Assembly (NCBI GenBank): GCA_943788115.1
Contig: CALSPA010000008.1
Span: forward strand, 53,979 to 117,978
Direction: 5' to 3'
DNA: 64,000 nucleotides
Origin: an uncultured Flavobacteriales bacterium
GTDB lineage: Bacteria > Bacteroidota > Bacteroidia > Flavobacteriales_D > Parvicellaceae
In this document: in pieces, positions 36,825 to 47,069 of the stretch
Layout of the letters: each line of letters opens with the position of its first letter
Numbering within the stretch: the first letter of the stretch is position 1
Translations under genes and position numbers: made by a program
The notes under the pieces: generated by a model
What the model was told of the DNA's origin: nothing
The model's input: the letters and a program-made list of their open reading frames with translations, nothing else
Database searches by the model: none

Positions 36825-38063
36825 TCAAGCTTCATCTTGATCGGCAGAAGCCCTATCCAAGACTTTTTGGGGTAAACTTTTTTTAGTTTTAGCACCCAAT
36901 GATTTAAGATTCTCTACTTTTTTAATAATATTACCTCTACCATCGACAAGTTTATTCATTGCTTCTTGATAACTATCCTGAGAATTTTGCAGACTTTTAC
37001 CTACACTAAGTAAATCTGAAACAAATCCCTCAAATTTATCATACAACAACCCGCCTTCTTTGGCAATCTCTAGAACATTTCGTTTTTGATCTTCTTGCTT
37101 CCATATAGAAGCAATCGTACTTAGTGTTGCCAATAAAGTAGAGTTTGAAATCAAGACAATATTTTTATCAAGCGCATCTAAATAAATACGTTGATCTTCA
37201 TGAAGTGCCAACATTAAAGCTGGCTCGACAGGGACAAACATTAGCACATGATCAGGAGCATTTATTCCATATAAAGATGGATAATCCTTACTACTTAATT
37301 CAGCAAAATGTTTTCTTATACTTTCAACATGTTTTTTCAATGCTGCAGTCTTACTTACATCATCTTCGGCATTATAATAAGCTTCATAAGCAGTTAACGA
37401 AACTTTAGAATCTATAATTAAATGCTTGTTATCAGGAAGATTAACAATACAATCAGGTTTTTTTAACTTGCCATCTTCGTCTTTATAGCCACCCTGAGTA
37501 GAAAAGTGTACCCCATCCATTAATCCTGATTTTTCCAATAAAACTTCTAGCTGAATCTCACCCCAATCGCCTTGAGTTTTAGAATCACCTTTCAATGCTT
37601 TAGTCAGGTTAACCGCATCTTGACTAAGCTGAATATTAAGCGATTCTAAACTTTTAATTTTCTGGGTTAAAGCTGAATTTCTTTCAATATAGTCTTTGTT
37701 AGTTTGATCCACTTTCTCTTTAAAACTTTTAATTTCTTTACCTAAAGGGTTAAGTAAATTGTCTATCTGTTCCTTATTTTGTTTTTTAAATTTTTCTGAA
37801 TTACTTTCTAAAATTTGATTCGCTAAATTTTTAAATGAGGTTGTTAGGCGCTCTTCATTTTCTTTTTCAGCCAATTTGATTTCTTCAATTTTTTGTTTTA
37901 AATGTTTTAATTCTGCATTTTTAACTCCTAACTCCGTACGTAAATCCATTAACTCTTTGATATTAACCAAAGAATCTTCCCCGTCTTTGGGTTTACTTTT
38001 ACGTAAAAGAACAAACAATAAAACTAGGGTTCCGAAAGCGGAAAGAAGAATCAAATAATCCAT
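36825..38063 (-). CDS. rmuC: DNA recombination protein RmuC
   Basis: 412 residues from ATG at 38063. An N-terminal membrane anchor (MDYLILLSAFGTLVLLFVLL) is followed by a long coiled coil (about 35-150) and the nuclease-like RmuC domain with KTQGDWGEIQLEVLLEKSGL, PDCIVNLPDNKHLIIDSKVSL (PD-(D/E)xK-type) and MFVPVEPALMLAL. RmuC limits inversions and is implicated in recombination. In many Bacteroidota it is a separate gene, as here. Preceded by an AT-rich stretch and divergent from the nitroreductase gene. Confidence 0.95.
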   Translation of the reverse strand: MDYLILLSAFGTLVLLFVLLRKSKPKDGEDSLVNIKELMDLRTELGVKNAELKHLKQKIEEIKLAEKENEERLTTSFKNLANQILESNSEKFKKQNKEQIDNLLNPLGKEIKSFKEKVDQTNKDYIERNSALTQKIKSLESLNIQLSQDAVNLTKALKGDSKTQGDWGEIQLEVLLEKSGLMDGVHFSTQGGYKDEDGKLKKPDCIVNLPDNKHLIIDSKVSLTAYEAYYNAEDDVSKTAALKKHVESIRKHFAELSSKDYPSLYGINAPDHVLMFVPVEPALMLALHEDQRIYLDALDKNIVLISNSTLLATLSTIASIWKQEDQKRNVLEIAKEGGLLYDKFEGFVSDLLSVGKSLQNSQDSYQEAMNKLVDGRGNIIKKVENLKSLGAKTKKSLPQKVLDRASADQDEA

Positions 38064-38238
38064 AGACAATGTATTTAATAAGCAATAAAAATATGTAGAA
38101 CTGTTAACTAAAGCTAAAATAAATAAGCAGAACGTAATCTTTTTATGAACAATACAGATTATTAAAAAATTATAATATTAATCAAGAGCAAAATAATCAA
38201 AACAGAATCATTAAATTGAGGGGATAATTACAAAAACC

Positions 38239-39026
38239 ATGTCAAAGTCAAAAAACAAATCAATTCTAAATAAGCTATTTGAATCTAAAAACACACATAA
38301 AGAAGAAGCTCCTGAGATAAATAAAGAAGAATTTATAAAAGTACTGAAAAGCAGGAGAAGTGTAAGAATTTACAATGACGAACCTGTACTTGAAAAAGAC
38401 ATGAAGGAATGCCTAGAGTTAGCACTCCTAGCTCCGAATTCATCAAACTTGCAACCCTGGGAATTTTATTGGGTAAGAAATCTTGATAAAAAAAAGAAAT
38501 TAGTAGAATACTGTTTAAATCAACCAGCAGCACAAACAGCACAAGAGTTAGTGGTATGTGTAGCAAGACATGATTTTTGGAAAATAAACGCCCAAAGAAT
38601 GCTATCTATTTTTAAAGAAAAAGAGAATAAAGTTCCAAAATCTGCACTTACATACTATAAAAAAATAGTACCTCTAGCATATAACCAAGGGCCTTTAGGG
38701 ATATACGGAATTATCAAAAAAATAATAGTGCTTTTTAGAGGAATAAACACACCTACGCCAAGGGAGCCAAGCAACACAAATGATATGAAAATATGGGCGC
38801 ATAAATCAACAGCACTAGCTTGTGAGAATCTCATGCTATCGTTAAGAGCTTACGGATACGACTCTTGTCCATGGAAGGTATTGATTCAAAGAGAATTAAA
38901 AAACTTCTCAAACTGCCAAGAAAAGCACAAATAAGCATGGTAATAAGCGCTGGAAAAAGAGCTGAAAACGGTGTTTACGGACAACAACTTAGGTTCAATA
39001 GTGAACATTTTATTAAAATTGTATAA
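38239..39026 (+). CDS. Nitroreductase family protein, frameshifted in this sequence
   Basis: About 262 residues after restoring one missing base near 38868. The first 210 residues show the FMN-binding pattern KSRRSVRIYNDEPV ... LAPNSSNLQPWEFYWV and the WAHKSTALACENLMLSLRAYGYDSCP region. After the break the frame continues MEGIDSKRIKKLLKLPRKAQISMVISAG, the usual end of the family. Nitroreductase-fold enzymes reduce nitro or quinone compounds with NAD(P)H; substrate unknown. The conserved continuation supports sequence error rather than a truncated gene. Confidence 0.87.
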
Positions 39027-39034
39027 CAAAAGGG

Positions 39035-39889
39035 ATGAGTATGGTTAAAATTATTTTTATTGTAATTATCCTAATAGGAAATTCAATCCAATCATTTGGT
39101 CAAAATCTTTCATCTAAAGAATTAATTGAAAAAATGCATGAAGGCATAGTAACTTACAGAGATTACAGATTTAAACTATACCGATCAGAAAGAGTAAATG
39201 GCAAACAAGTTTTAGGTTGTTTTGATGGGAAACTATCCATGGACCCCTTTAAGATTTACATTAAAAATATTGTCCCTAACGAAGGGTCAGAATTAATGTA
39301 TAAAGAAGGTGAAAACAACAATAAAGCATGGGTGAATCCCGACATCTTCCCTTACATAACCATGTCCTTTTATCCCGAAAGTAGTTTACTTAAAGCTGGC
39401 GGTCACCACACACTTAAAGATGCAGGATTTGACCTTTTAGATGAAATATTTAAATTTTACGAAACTGAGTTTAAAGAGAAATTATACGAGCATTTAGAAA
39501 ACAGAGGGATAGTTGACTGGAAGGGAGTAAAATGTTACAAGCTAATTTTAAATCATCCAGAATATAAAATAATTAATTACTCTGCTACAAAAGATGAAAC
39601 TTTAGCAAAAATTGCTAAGAAAAAGCTACTAAATTCTTATAAACTAAAAGAGCTTAATCCTTCGATTAGAGAAACTAAAAACCTGAACGAAGGACAAATA
39701 ATTAAACTCCCGAATGCTTACGCAAAAAAAGTTGTTATTTATTTAGCGACAGATTCTTTTCTACCTGTTTATCAAGAAATATATGATGAAATAGGCCTTT
39801 ATGAGAAATATGTATATAAAGATTTAACTTTTGGAACAAAAATACCAAAAGAAGAATTCTCAATTGATAATGAGGATTATGGTTTTTAA
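39035..39889 (+). CDS. DUF1571 family secreted protein with LysM-like segment
   Basis: 284 residues with a signal peptide (VKIIFIVIILIGNSIQSFGQ). The DUF1571 domain is recognisable in YRDYRFKLYRSERVNGKQVLG ... FKIYIKNIVPNEGSELMYKEGENNNKAWVNP, LKDAGFDLLDEI and the later GLYEKYVYKDLTFGTKI. Between about residues 185 and 225 a LysM-like stretch (YSATKDETLAKIAKKKLLNSYKLKELNPSI ... LNEGQIIKLP) is inserted, suggesting contact with peptidoglycan. The family resembles outer-membrane lipoprotein carriers such as LolA; that link is inference. It lies between the nitroreductase and panD. Confidence 0.82.
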   Translation: MSMVKIIFIVIILIGNSIQSFGQNLSSKELIEKMHEGIVTYRDYRFKLYRSERVNGKQVLGCFDGKLSMDPFKIYIKNIVPNEGSELMYKEGENNNKAWVNPDIFPYITMSFYPESSLLKAGGHHTLKDAGFDLLDEIFKFYETEFKEKLYEHLENRGIVDWKGVKCYKLILNHPEYKIINYSATKDETLAKIAKKKLLNSYKLKELNPSIRETKNLNEGQIIKLPNAYAKKVVIYLATDSFLPVYQEIYDEIGLYEKYVYKDLTFGTKIPKEEFSIDNEDYGF

Positions 39890-39922
39890 ATAACTAATGC
39901 ATACTTTATTTTAAAAAATAAT

Positions 39923-39930
39923 TACTTTTG
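39923..39930 (+). promoter_or_regulatory. Putative -7 box of panD (TACTTTTG)
   Basis: Exact TAnnTTTG match ending four bases before the ATG, so transcription would start at about the first codon (leaderless). The sequence TACTTTTGCCGC is a common flavobacterial pre-start pattern. The -33 element was not identified. Confidence 0.38.
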
Positions 39931-39934
39931 CCGC

Positions 39935-40288
39935 ATGCAAATACAGGTATTAAAATCTAAAATCCACAGAGTTAAAGTAACCGATGCCGATTTAAATTAC
40001 ATTGGCAGTATTACTATTGATTTAAATTTGATGGAAGCTTCAAATATTATTGCTGGAGAGAAAGTTCAGATTGTAAACATCAACAATGGAGAAAGATTAG
40101 AAACTTATGTAATTCCTGGACAACGAGGAAGTGGTGAAATTGCACTTAATGGACCAGCCGCAAGAAGAGTTGCCAAGGGCGATATTGTTATTATCATTGC
40201 TTATGCAACAATGGAATTCGAATCTGCTAAAACATTTGAACCTACAGTTATTTTCCCAAATGAAAATGACAATACCCTAATCGGCTAA
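39935..40288 (+). CDS. panD: Aspartate 1-decarboxylase PanD
   Basis: 117 residues. The self-processing site Gly24-Ser25 lies in [13 protein letters not shown], which is cleaved to give the pyruvoyl cofactor; [20 protein letters not shown] is the conserved active-site region. The length matches the bacterial PanD of 115-126 residues. It makes beta-alanine for pantothenate. Its stop touches the stop of the convergent phosphatase gene. Preceded by a near-leaderless promoter-like box. Confidence 0.95.
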   Translation: MQIQVLKSKIHRVKVTDADLNYIGSITIDLNLMEASNIIAGEKVQIVNINNGERLETYVIPGQRGSGEIALNGPAARRVAKGDIVIIIAYATMEFESAKTFEPTVIFPNENDNTLIG

Positions 40289-42431
40289 CTAAACCTTAAA
40301 TCCGACAACAGAGATATCATCAATTTGCTCGTGATGAAAACTCTCTCCTTTCATCCAATTCCCTATTGTATTTTCAATAATTTCTTTTTGCTTATCCATT
40401 GAGAAATTAGCTACAGATAGTAAAAGCTCTCTAAATCGAGTGTATTTAAATTTCTTCCCTTTTTCACCACCAAATTGATCTACATACCCATCAGTAAATA
40501 AATAAATCAAATCTCCTTTTTGCAAATCAATAGATGAGGATGAATAATTATTTTCTTCAGAAAATCCCAAAGTGTAGCTATCAGTATTGTAAACATTTAA
40601 TTCATTATCTCTAACAATGTATAAACGCTGCTTAGAGCCAGAAAATTTCAATACCATTTCATTTTATCGTAACAAATAATCATTACATCCATTGTGGTCT
40701 CTTAAATCATTAGAACTTTTTGTTCTAAGGTTGTAATAATACTTATTAAAATCGTTTGTAATATTTGAAATATCCTTCAGCTCAATATTTGAAACACAAC
40801 TATTTAAAGCATCGTGTCCAAGAATACTCATTAAAGCACCAGGACACCATGCCCTGTACAATCATTTAATGAAAATAATAATTTACCCGAGCAATGTTCT
40901 TGAGACCAATAAAAATCTCCACTTACAATATCTTTTGGTTTATAAAAAACAAAGTAATCATCAAAGTAATCATCAAGTATACTTAAATTAGGTAAAATTG
41001 AATGTTGAATACGCTGAGAATAATTTAAACTATCTACAATTGAATCTCTTTTTTCTTCTAAACTTCTTTGGAGTTTAATATTTTTAGTAATATCATTTAA
41101 ATATAATCGGATAAATTTTATTTCATTATCCACATAGACATTTAAATCATAATTTTTTTCATTAAAAACAAAGCCTTCTTTAACCTTGAATTTTCCAGTA
41201 TTTTACCCTTTAAAAATAATTTCAATAATCTTTTTAATTTTTCTAAATGTCTATTTTGATCATCATTAGTTGTGGATTGACCAAAACCAACTTAGCTGAA
41301 TCGTTAAAATAAATTACTTTATAATTAAAATCTAGTTCAATTACTGGATTTGGATTGTGAGCAGGAAACAAAGCCATTTTTGCAAGGCTATCATTCTGAA
41401 CTTTAATTTCATTATTTTTCATTTCTAAATCCAAAAAAGCTTTGTTTAATTCATCAGTTCGTTTATCAACTAAAAACTCTAAATTTTCTTTATTCTTTGA
41501 AAGCTGATTGAAAAATTCAGTTTGAACAATTTTAGTTGCGGTAATTGAGGCTACTGTCTTTAAAAGTTCTAAATCTTTTCTAGAAAAAAAATCTTTATCT
41601 GGATGTTCAGAATCTATAATCCCAAGAACCTCATCATTGTGAATTATAGGAACTGTAATTTCGGAAAACCTTACTTCATCATCGATTATATACCTTTCAT
41701 CTAAGGAAGTATCAGGAATTATTTCAGCAACTCCAGAACTTGCAACACCACCAACAATACCTTCTCCATTTTTAATTTTTATGGATTTAAAACTAAACTC
41801 TCCTCAGGATTTTTTGGACCATGTGATGATTTTTGAATTAGATACTCTCGATTTTCGTCAAACAAGTAAATCACACAGTCATAATAATCTAATTTAGCTA
41901 CAGCATTTTTAGATACAATCCATAAAACTTCGTCTATGGTTTTAGCTTCCTGAATTTTAACAGCAAATAATTAACAATGGTTAATGATTTATTCTTTTGC
42001 TTAACATTTTCTACTAATCGAAATGCTTCAGAAATGGCTCTTTGATTACTTTCTACCAAGAACAAATACTCTGCCATAATTGAATTCTCAGGGAAATCAT
42101 TTAGATTGAGATTAGAGTCTTTAAGAGTGAAAACAGAATTGAATATTGGTGTACTTATTAAAACAAGAAAGCCATCTTCTTTAAATAATTTAAAATCTCC
42201 TTTTAGAACAAAATCTCGATTTTTTAAAGAAAACTTCACTAAAGATCTCTTTTTCAAAGAACATAAAAACTCAAAGGATGAAGGGAAAATAAAATCAACT
42301 ACATCCTCAATATTTTGACCCTCCAACTGTTTACCAGCCACCTTATCAATTGCTTTACCAGATGAAATGATAGTTCCATCTAAATCAACAATTAATAAAA
42401 AAGGAAGTAATGAATCCTTGAGTAAAATCAA
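40289..42431 (-). CDS. PAS-GAF-PAS-SpoIIE sensor phosphatase, many frameshifts
   Basis: A single large signalling gene broken by at least five single-base errors, mostly in A/T runs. In order: an N-terminal PAS/HNOBA-like domain (LLIVDLDGTIISSGKAIDKVAG ... NIEDVVDFIFP), a coiled coil, a GAF domain (about 41950-41500: GEGIVGGVASSGVAEIIPDTS ... PIIHNDEVLGIIDSEHPDKDFF), a second coiled coil, a PAS domain (about 41440-41250, NPNPVIELDFNYKVIYFND), a further coiled coil and a C-terminal SpoIIE/PP2C phosphatase (KPKDIVSGDFYW ... LNDCTGHG ... GALMSILGHDALN ... DLIYLFTDGYVDQFGG). Start is uncertain: TTG at 42431, 14 bases after the H-NOX stop. It lies directly downstream of the H-NOX gene and probably carries its signal. 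Confidence 0.75.
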
Positions 42432-42445
42432 TTTGTGATGTTTTT

Positions 42446-43009
42446 CTATTCAATTATGAAATTTATTTTCTTACCAAGAAACATTAAAACGTCTTTTCCA
42501 GAATCTGCCCTAAATTCTGTTTGATTAATTTCACAATTCTTACCAAATCTTTTACCTAAACCTCTTAACAATCCAACCACCATGGATGTTAACCCATCTC
42601 TATCAGATTCATATGTTAATTCTACCTGGTTTTCTGAAATTTCTTTTGTGGAAAACTTAGGTGGTTTAAGCTGAGGCATTATATTGGTTATTCTTTCATG
42701 TAACAAATTTAAATTTCCTAAAAATTCTGCTAATGTTGAACCAGACAAAGCCAACATTTCTCCGTAACCTTCTTCGGCAGTATACAATATCCAATACTCT
42801 CCAAATGCTTCAAGAATAGCAGCTGGCTCTAGTTCTAAAACCTCTGAGGCAGCACCAACTAAATCGTAAGTTAATTCATCTGGGTAGGATTGCATACTTA
42901 TAAAAAATCATCTTCAAAAGCCAACTTTTTCTTTAATTGTAAGCCATTTATCTTCACCAAAATTGGTAGAAACCAAATCTTGAATTGCTTTATTAACCAT
43001 TCCGTACAT
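42446..43009 (-). CDS. H-NOX (HNOB) heme-based gas sensor, frameshifted at its N-terminus
   Basis: About 187 residues, the usual length. The start ATG at 43009 gives [23 protein letters not shown]...; two single-base errors in T runs near 42905-42920 join it to [29 protein letters not shown]. The heme-ligating His lies in [11 protein letters not shown] before the diagnostic PQLKPPKF, and the YxSxR motif that holds the heme propionates is YESDR. H-NOX proteins bind NO and, if a distal Tyr is present, O2. In known bacteria they are adjacent to kinases or cyclic-di-GMP enzymes; here the partner is a SpoIIE phosphatase. Free, not fused. Confidence 0.82.
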
Positions 43010-43171
43010 GATACTATCTTTTAATAAGTTATTTTTTTTTCTAAAGGGGCTTACTTAAATATAACTCATATATTTAATATATAAAAGTATTAAAAGATAA
43101 TTAATTAGACTAGTAGTTATTTTCACAATTCTCTATTTAAAATTAACTGCTTGATATTATAAAAAATACGA

Positions 43172-44159
43172 ATGAAAAGAAGAAACTTTATAAAACTCTC
43201 TGCAATGGGAACTGCTGCTGTTGCTGTTTCGGCATGTGAAATCTCATTGTTAGGACAAAAACAATCTACAATATCAAATTTTCCGATTTCATCTGCAAAA
43301 ATAATATCCACTTGGAATCATGGATTAGCAGCTAATGATAAAGCTTGGGAGGTTTTAAACAAAAACGGATCTGCCTTAGATGCTGTTGAGCAGGGAGTAA
43401 GAACTACAGAATCGGATGCATCAAATAGAAGTGTTGGCCTAGGAGGGTTACCAGATGCCACTGGAAAAGTAACTTTAGACGCATGTATTATGGACCACAA
43501 GTTTAATTGCGGTTCGGTTTCGTTTTTGCAAAACATAGAAAACCCCATCTCTGTTGCAAGAAAAATTATGGAAGAAACTCCACATGTAATGCTCAGCGGA
43601 AAAGGAGCATTATAATTTCGCTATAGAGAAAGGCTTCAAACATAAAGAGTTACTATTTTAATTCCTGAAACTAAATTAGCCTGGGAAAAATGGATGTCTA
43701 CAAATGATCAAAAAAAACCACAAATTAATAGTGAAAACCATGACACGATTGGCCTTCTTGCTATAGACAATAAAGGAAACATTTCAGGAGCATGCACAAC
43801 AAGTGGCTGGGCCTACAAGCTACATGGAAGAGTTGGCGATTCTCCTATAATAGGTGCTGGTTTATATGTTGACAATGAGATTGGTGGAGCATGTGCTACA
43901 GGATTAGGTGAAGCGGTAATTAGAATTTGTGGAAGTCATACTGTTGTTGAATTAATGCGCCAAGGCCATTCGCCAAATATTGCTTGTAAGCTAGCAGTAG
44001 AAAGAATAATTAAATCACATGAAAATTTAGAAGGCCTGCAAGTTGGGTTTATTGGCTCTAAATAAAAAAGGTGAATATGGAGCTTACAGTGTTTATTCAG
44101 GTTTTAATTACGCTTTGAAGGATAAAAATAGTAACTCAATGATTGATGCAGACTTATGA
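43172..44159 (+). CDS. N4-(beta-N-acetylglucosaminyl)-L-asparaginase (glycosylasparaginase), frameshifted
   Basis: About 329 residues with frameshifts near 43615, probably one more before 43690, and near 44063. A twin-arginine type signal (MKRRNFIKLSAMGTAAVAVSAC) begins it, with a Cys that could be lipid-modified. Motifs: ISTWNHGLAANDKAWEVL, SNRSVGLGGLPDATG and the autocleavage/nucleophile site HDTIGLLAID (Thr codon near 43744), followed by GRVGDSPIIGAGLYVDNEIGG. Ntn hydrolase removing N-acetylglucosamine from the asparagine of degraded N-glycoproteins. Its TGA overlaps the GH20 start (ATGA). Confidence 0.88.
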
Positions 44160-46389
44160 AATGGATTGGTAAACTAATTTTAACACTTATTATCTTCTAT
44201 AGTTGTTCAGCTCAAAAATAGCTCTAAACAGACAACTCCAATATATTCTATTATTCCACAGCCTCAATTGCTTGTTGAAAAACAAAAATTTTTCGTTATA
44301 AATAGTCAAACATCGATTTATTCAGATTCAACTCTAAAGAAAACATCTGCACAATTAATCAAGTTTCTTGAAAAAGAATTTAATATTTCTTTAAGTCTCT
44401 CCCAATCAATTAAAAAAGAGAATTGTATAATATTAGCAAATTCAAACATTAATAAAGCTGATTATTATGAACTGAACATTTCAGAAAAATTGATTGCAAT
44501 AAATGCCCCTAAAGAAGTTGGTTTTTTTTTACGCAAGTCAAACAATTTCCCAACTCTTAAATCATAATAATTTAAATAAAAGCCAAAATTTAAAACTCCC
44601 CAGTTTAGAAATAACTGATTGGTCTAAATTTAAACATAGGGGAATGCTTTTAGATTGTTGCCGTCATTTTTTTAGTGTTGCCACAATTAAAAAATATTTG
44701 CGATTGATGAGTTACTATAAAATGAATATTCTTCACTGGCACCTAACCGAAGATCAAGGCTGGAGAATAGCAATAGATAAATATCCTAATCTTATAACAA
44801 AGGGTGCTTACAGAAATGACAACAACAAAACATATGGTGGTTATTATTCTAAGAGTGAGATGAAAGAAATTGTTAAATATGCGAAAAGCTTAAAAATTAA
44901 TATTATTCCAGAAATTGAAATGCCTGGCCATTCTCAAGCTGCAATTGCTGCATACCCTCACTTATCTTGCACTGGTAAAGCTTATGAAGTTGCTAATGAC
45001 TGGGGGGTTTTCAAAGAAATTTACTGTGCTGGGAACGACAGTGTTTTCACCTTTTTAGAGAGTGTTTTAAATGAAGTTATAGAGATTTTCCCATATGAAT
45101 ACATACACATAGGTGGGGATGAAGCTCCAAAATATAGGTGGGAGAATTGCAAAAAATGTCAAAAAAGAATAGCTGAAAACAACCTTAGAGATGAACATGA
45201 ATTACAAAGTTATTTCATTAAAAGAATAAGTGAATTTTTAAAATCAAAAGGCAAATCAATTATTGGATGGGATGAAATACTTGAAGGCGGTCTTGCTAAA
45301 AATGCCATAGTTCAATCGTGGAGAGGCACAAAGGGCGGCATTGAAGCAGCTAGAAGTGGTAATAAAGTAATTATGTCTCCAACCTCTCATGCCTATTTTG
45401 ATTACGGAATTAAGACAACGAATCTAGAAAAAGTATATTCTTTTAAACCACTACCAAGTGAACTTAGTAATGATGAAAGAAAGCTCATTATCGGAGGAGA
45501 ATGCAATGTGTGGACTGAACACATTTACAATGAAGAAGAATTAGACAGTAAAGTTTTTCCAAGGTTACTAGCAATGGCTGAAGTCTTATGGACCAACAAA
45601 AACGAAAGTGATTTTGATGATTTTAAAAAAAGATTGCAATATCATTATCCAATTTTAAAAATTAAAGGAGTTGATTATGGAATTGAAGTTTTACCATGCA
45701 AAATTGATGTTGAGCTAAAAAATAAAAAATTAAACATTAAGCTAGTTAAAGGAAGTAATGATCTTGAGTTGAAATACAAGTGGAGAAATATTACAAACTA
45801 TATTAAATATTCGGAAAATTCATTGATAGAGAATAATTCAGGAGACTTAATTGTTCAAGCTTTTAAAGCTGGGAAGACATATGGAGACACTATTTCTCAA
45901 CCCTTTAAGTTTCATAAAGCAGTTGCTAAAACTACTTATTACAATAAAGAATATAGTCCAAGTTATCCAGCAAACAATGAGACAAGTCTTACAGATGCAA
46001 AACTTGGAACATTGGAATTTAGAGACGGCAATTGGCAAGGCTTCTGGGATACAAATATTGATTGCACTATTGATTTGAAAGAGATTACAAAAATTGAAAA
46101 AATTAAAACTCGATTTTACCAATACAACAATTCATGGATTTTTTTTCCAAAAACAATTAACTATAAAACATCAGTGGATAGTTTAAATTGGACGAAATGG
46201 AATGAAGTATCGAATAAACAACAACCTAAAGATAGAGGCAAAATAATACAAGAATTCATATCAAAAAATTCAAAAACAAAAGCGAGGTATATAAACATAC
46301 AAACGCATCGACTTGAAAAAGTTCCTAATTGGCACGAAGCTGCAGGGTCAAAAACATGGCTTTTCTTAGATGAAATTATTGTAGAATGA
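44156..46389 (+). CDS. GH20 beta-N-acetylhexosaminidase lipoprotein, frameshifted in this sequence
   Basis: About 744 residues after two corrections: one missing base in the A run near 44216, right after the lipoprotein signal MKWIGKLILTLIIFYSC, and one in a T run near 44530. The catalytic domain shows HRGMLLDCCRHFFSVATIKKYL, NILHWHLTEDQGWRI, EIEMPGHSQAAI and the catalytic Asp-Glu in YIHIGGDEAPK (about 45115). A C-terminal beta-sandwich resembling a discoidin (F5/8C) module ends NWHEAAGSKTWLFLDEI. It removes terminal beta-linked GlcNAc or GalNAc outside the cell or in the periplasm. Coupled to the asparaginase gene. Confidence 0.9.
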
Positions 46390-47069
46390 AAATTGAATTT
46401 TGTATAGAAACTGAAACAGCAGCAAAAGCAGCTCAAAAGTTTGGTGCAGATAGGATTGAACTATGCCAATCGTTAGACAAAGATGGGTTAACACCATCCC
46501 AAGATTTAATTAAAAGATGTAAAAGTGTATACCATGGGGAGATTCACATTATGGTACGACCCAGAGAAGGTAATTTCATTTACTCTAATGAAGAAATCAT
46601 TCAAATGAAAAAAGAAATAAAACTAGCACATCAACTTAACTTAAATGGAGTTGTATTTGGTTTGTTATTAAAAAATGGTGAACTCGATACTCTTCAATCG
46701 AAAAAGCTTCATAATTACGCTAAAAGCTTTAAGCTAGAAACAACATTTCATAGAGCATTTGATAACTGTAAAAACCCAAAAAATGCATTTAATAAATTAA
46801 TTGAAATTGGCTTTGACAGATTATTAACTTCAGGACAAAAAGAAAAAGCGATCAATGGAATTGAATTAATTAAAGAACTTAAATTAATAAGCAAAAATGA
46901 AATTGAAATAATGGCTGGCAGTGGAGTAGATGAAAAAAACGCAAGTGCTTTTTCTTTAATTAATCTTGATGCCGTTCACTTCTCTATTCACAACAAAGAT
47001 GTTAAAGAATCTTCAACAAAATATATAAATGAAAAAAAAATAAGCGCAATTATGGAAAAGCTTAGTTAA
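46386..47069 (+). CDS. cutC: CutC family protein
   Basis: 227 residues forming a TIM barrel. The family start KIEFCIETETAAKAAQKFGADRIELC is complete, with MVRPREGNF, FHRAFDN, LTSGQKEKAINGIELI and IMAGSGVDEKN further on. Annotated elsewhere as copper homeostasis protein, but the copper role is poorly supported for the family. Here its ATG overlaps the GH20 stop by four bases, placing it in a glycosylasparaginase-GH20-cutC operon; this argues for a role in amino-sugar or glycan breakdown. It is convergent with the GH92 gene, with an eight-base overlap. Confidence 0.9.
   Translation: MKIEFCIETETAAKAAQKFGADRIELCQSLDKDGLTPSQDLIKRCKSVYHGEIHIMVRPREGNFIYSNEEIIQMKKEIKLAHQLNLNGVVFGLLLKNGELDTLQSKKLHNYAKSFKLETTFHRAFDNCKNPKNAFNKLIEIGFDRLLTSGQKEKAINGIELIKELKLISKNEIEIMAGSGVDEKNASAFSLINLDAVHFSIHNKDVKESSTKYINEKKISAIMEKLS

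Noticed and set aside
40289..42431. Several separate small signalling genes
   Set aside because: The fragments join in order into one PAS-GAF-PAS-SpoIIE protein once single-base errors are corrected.
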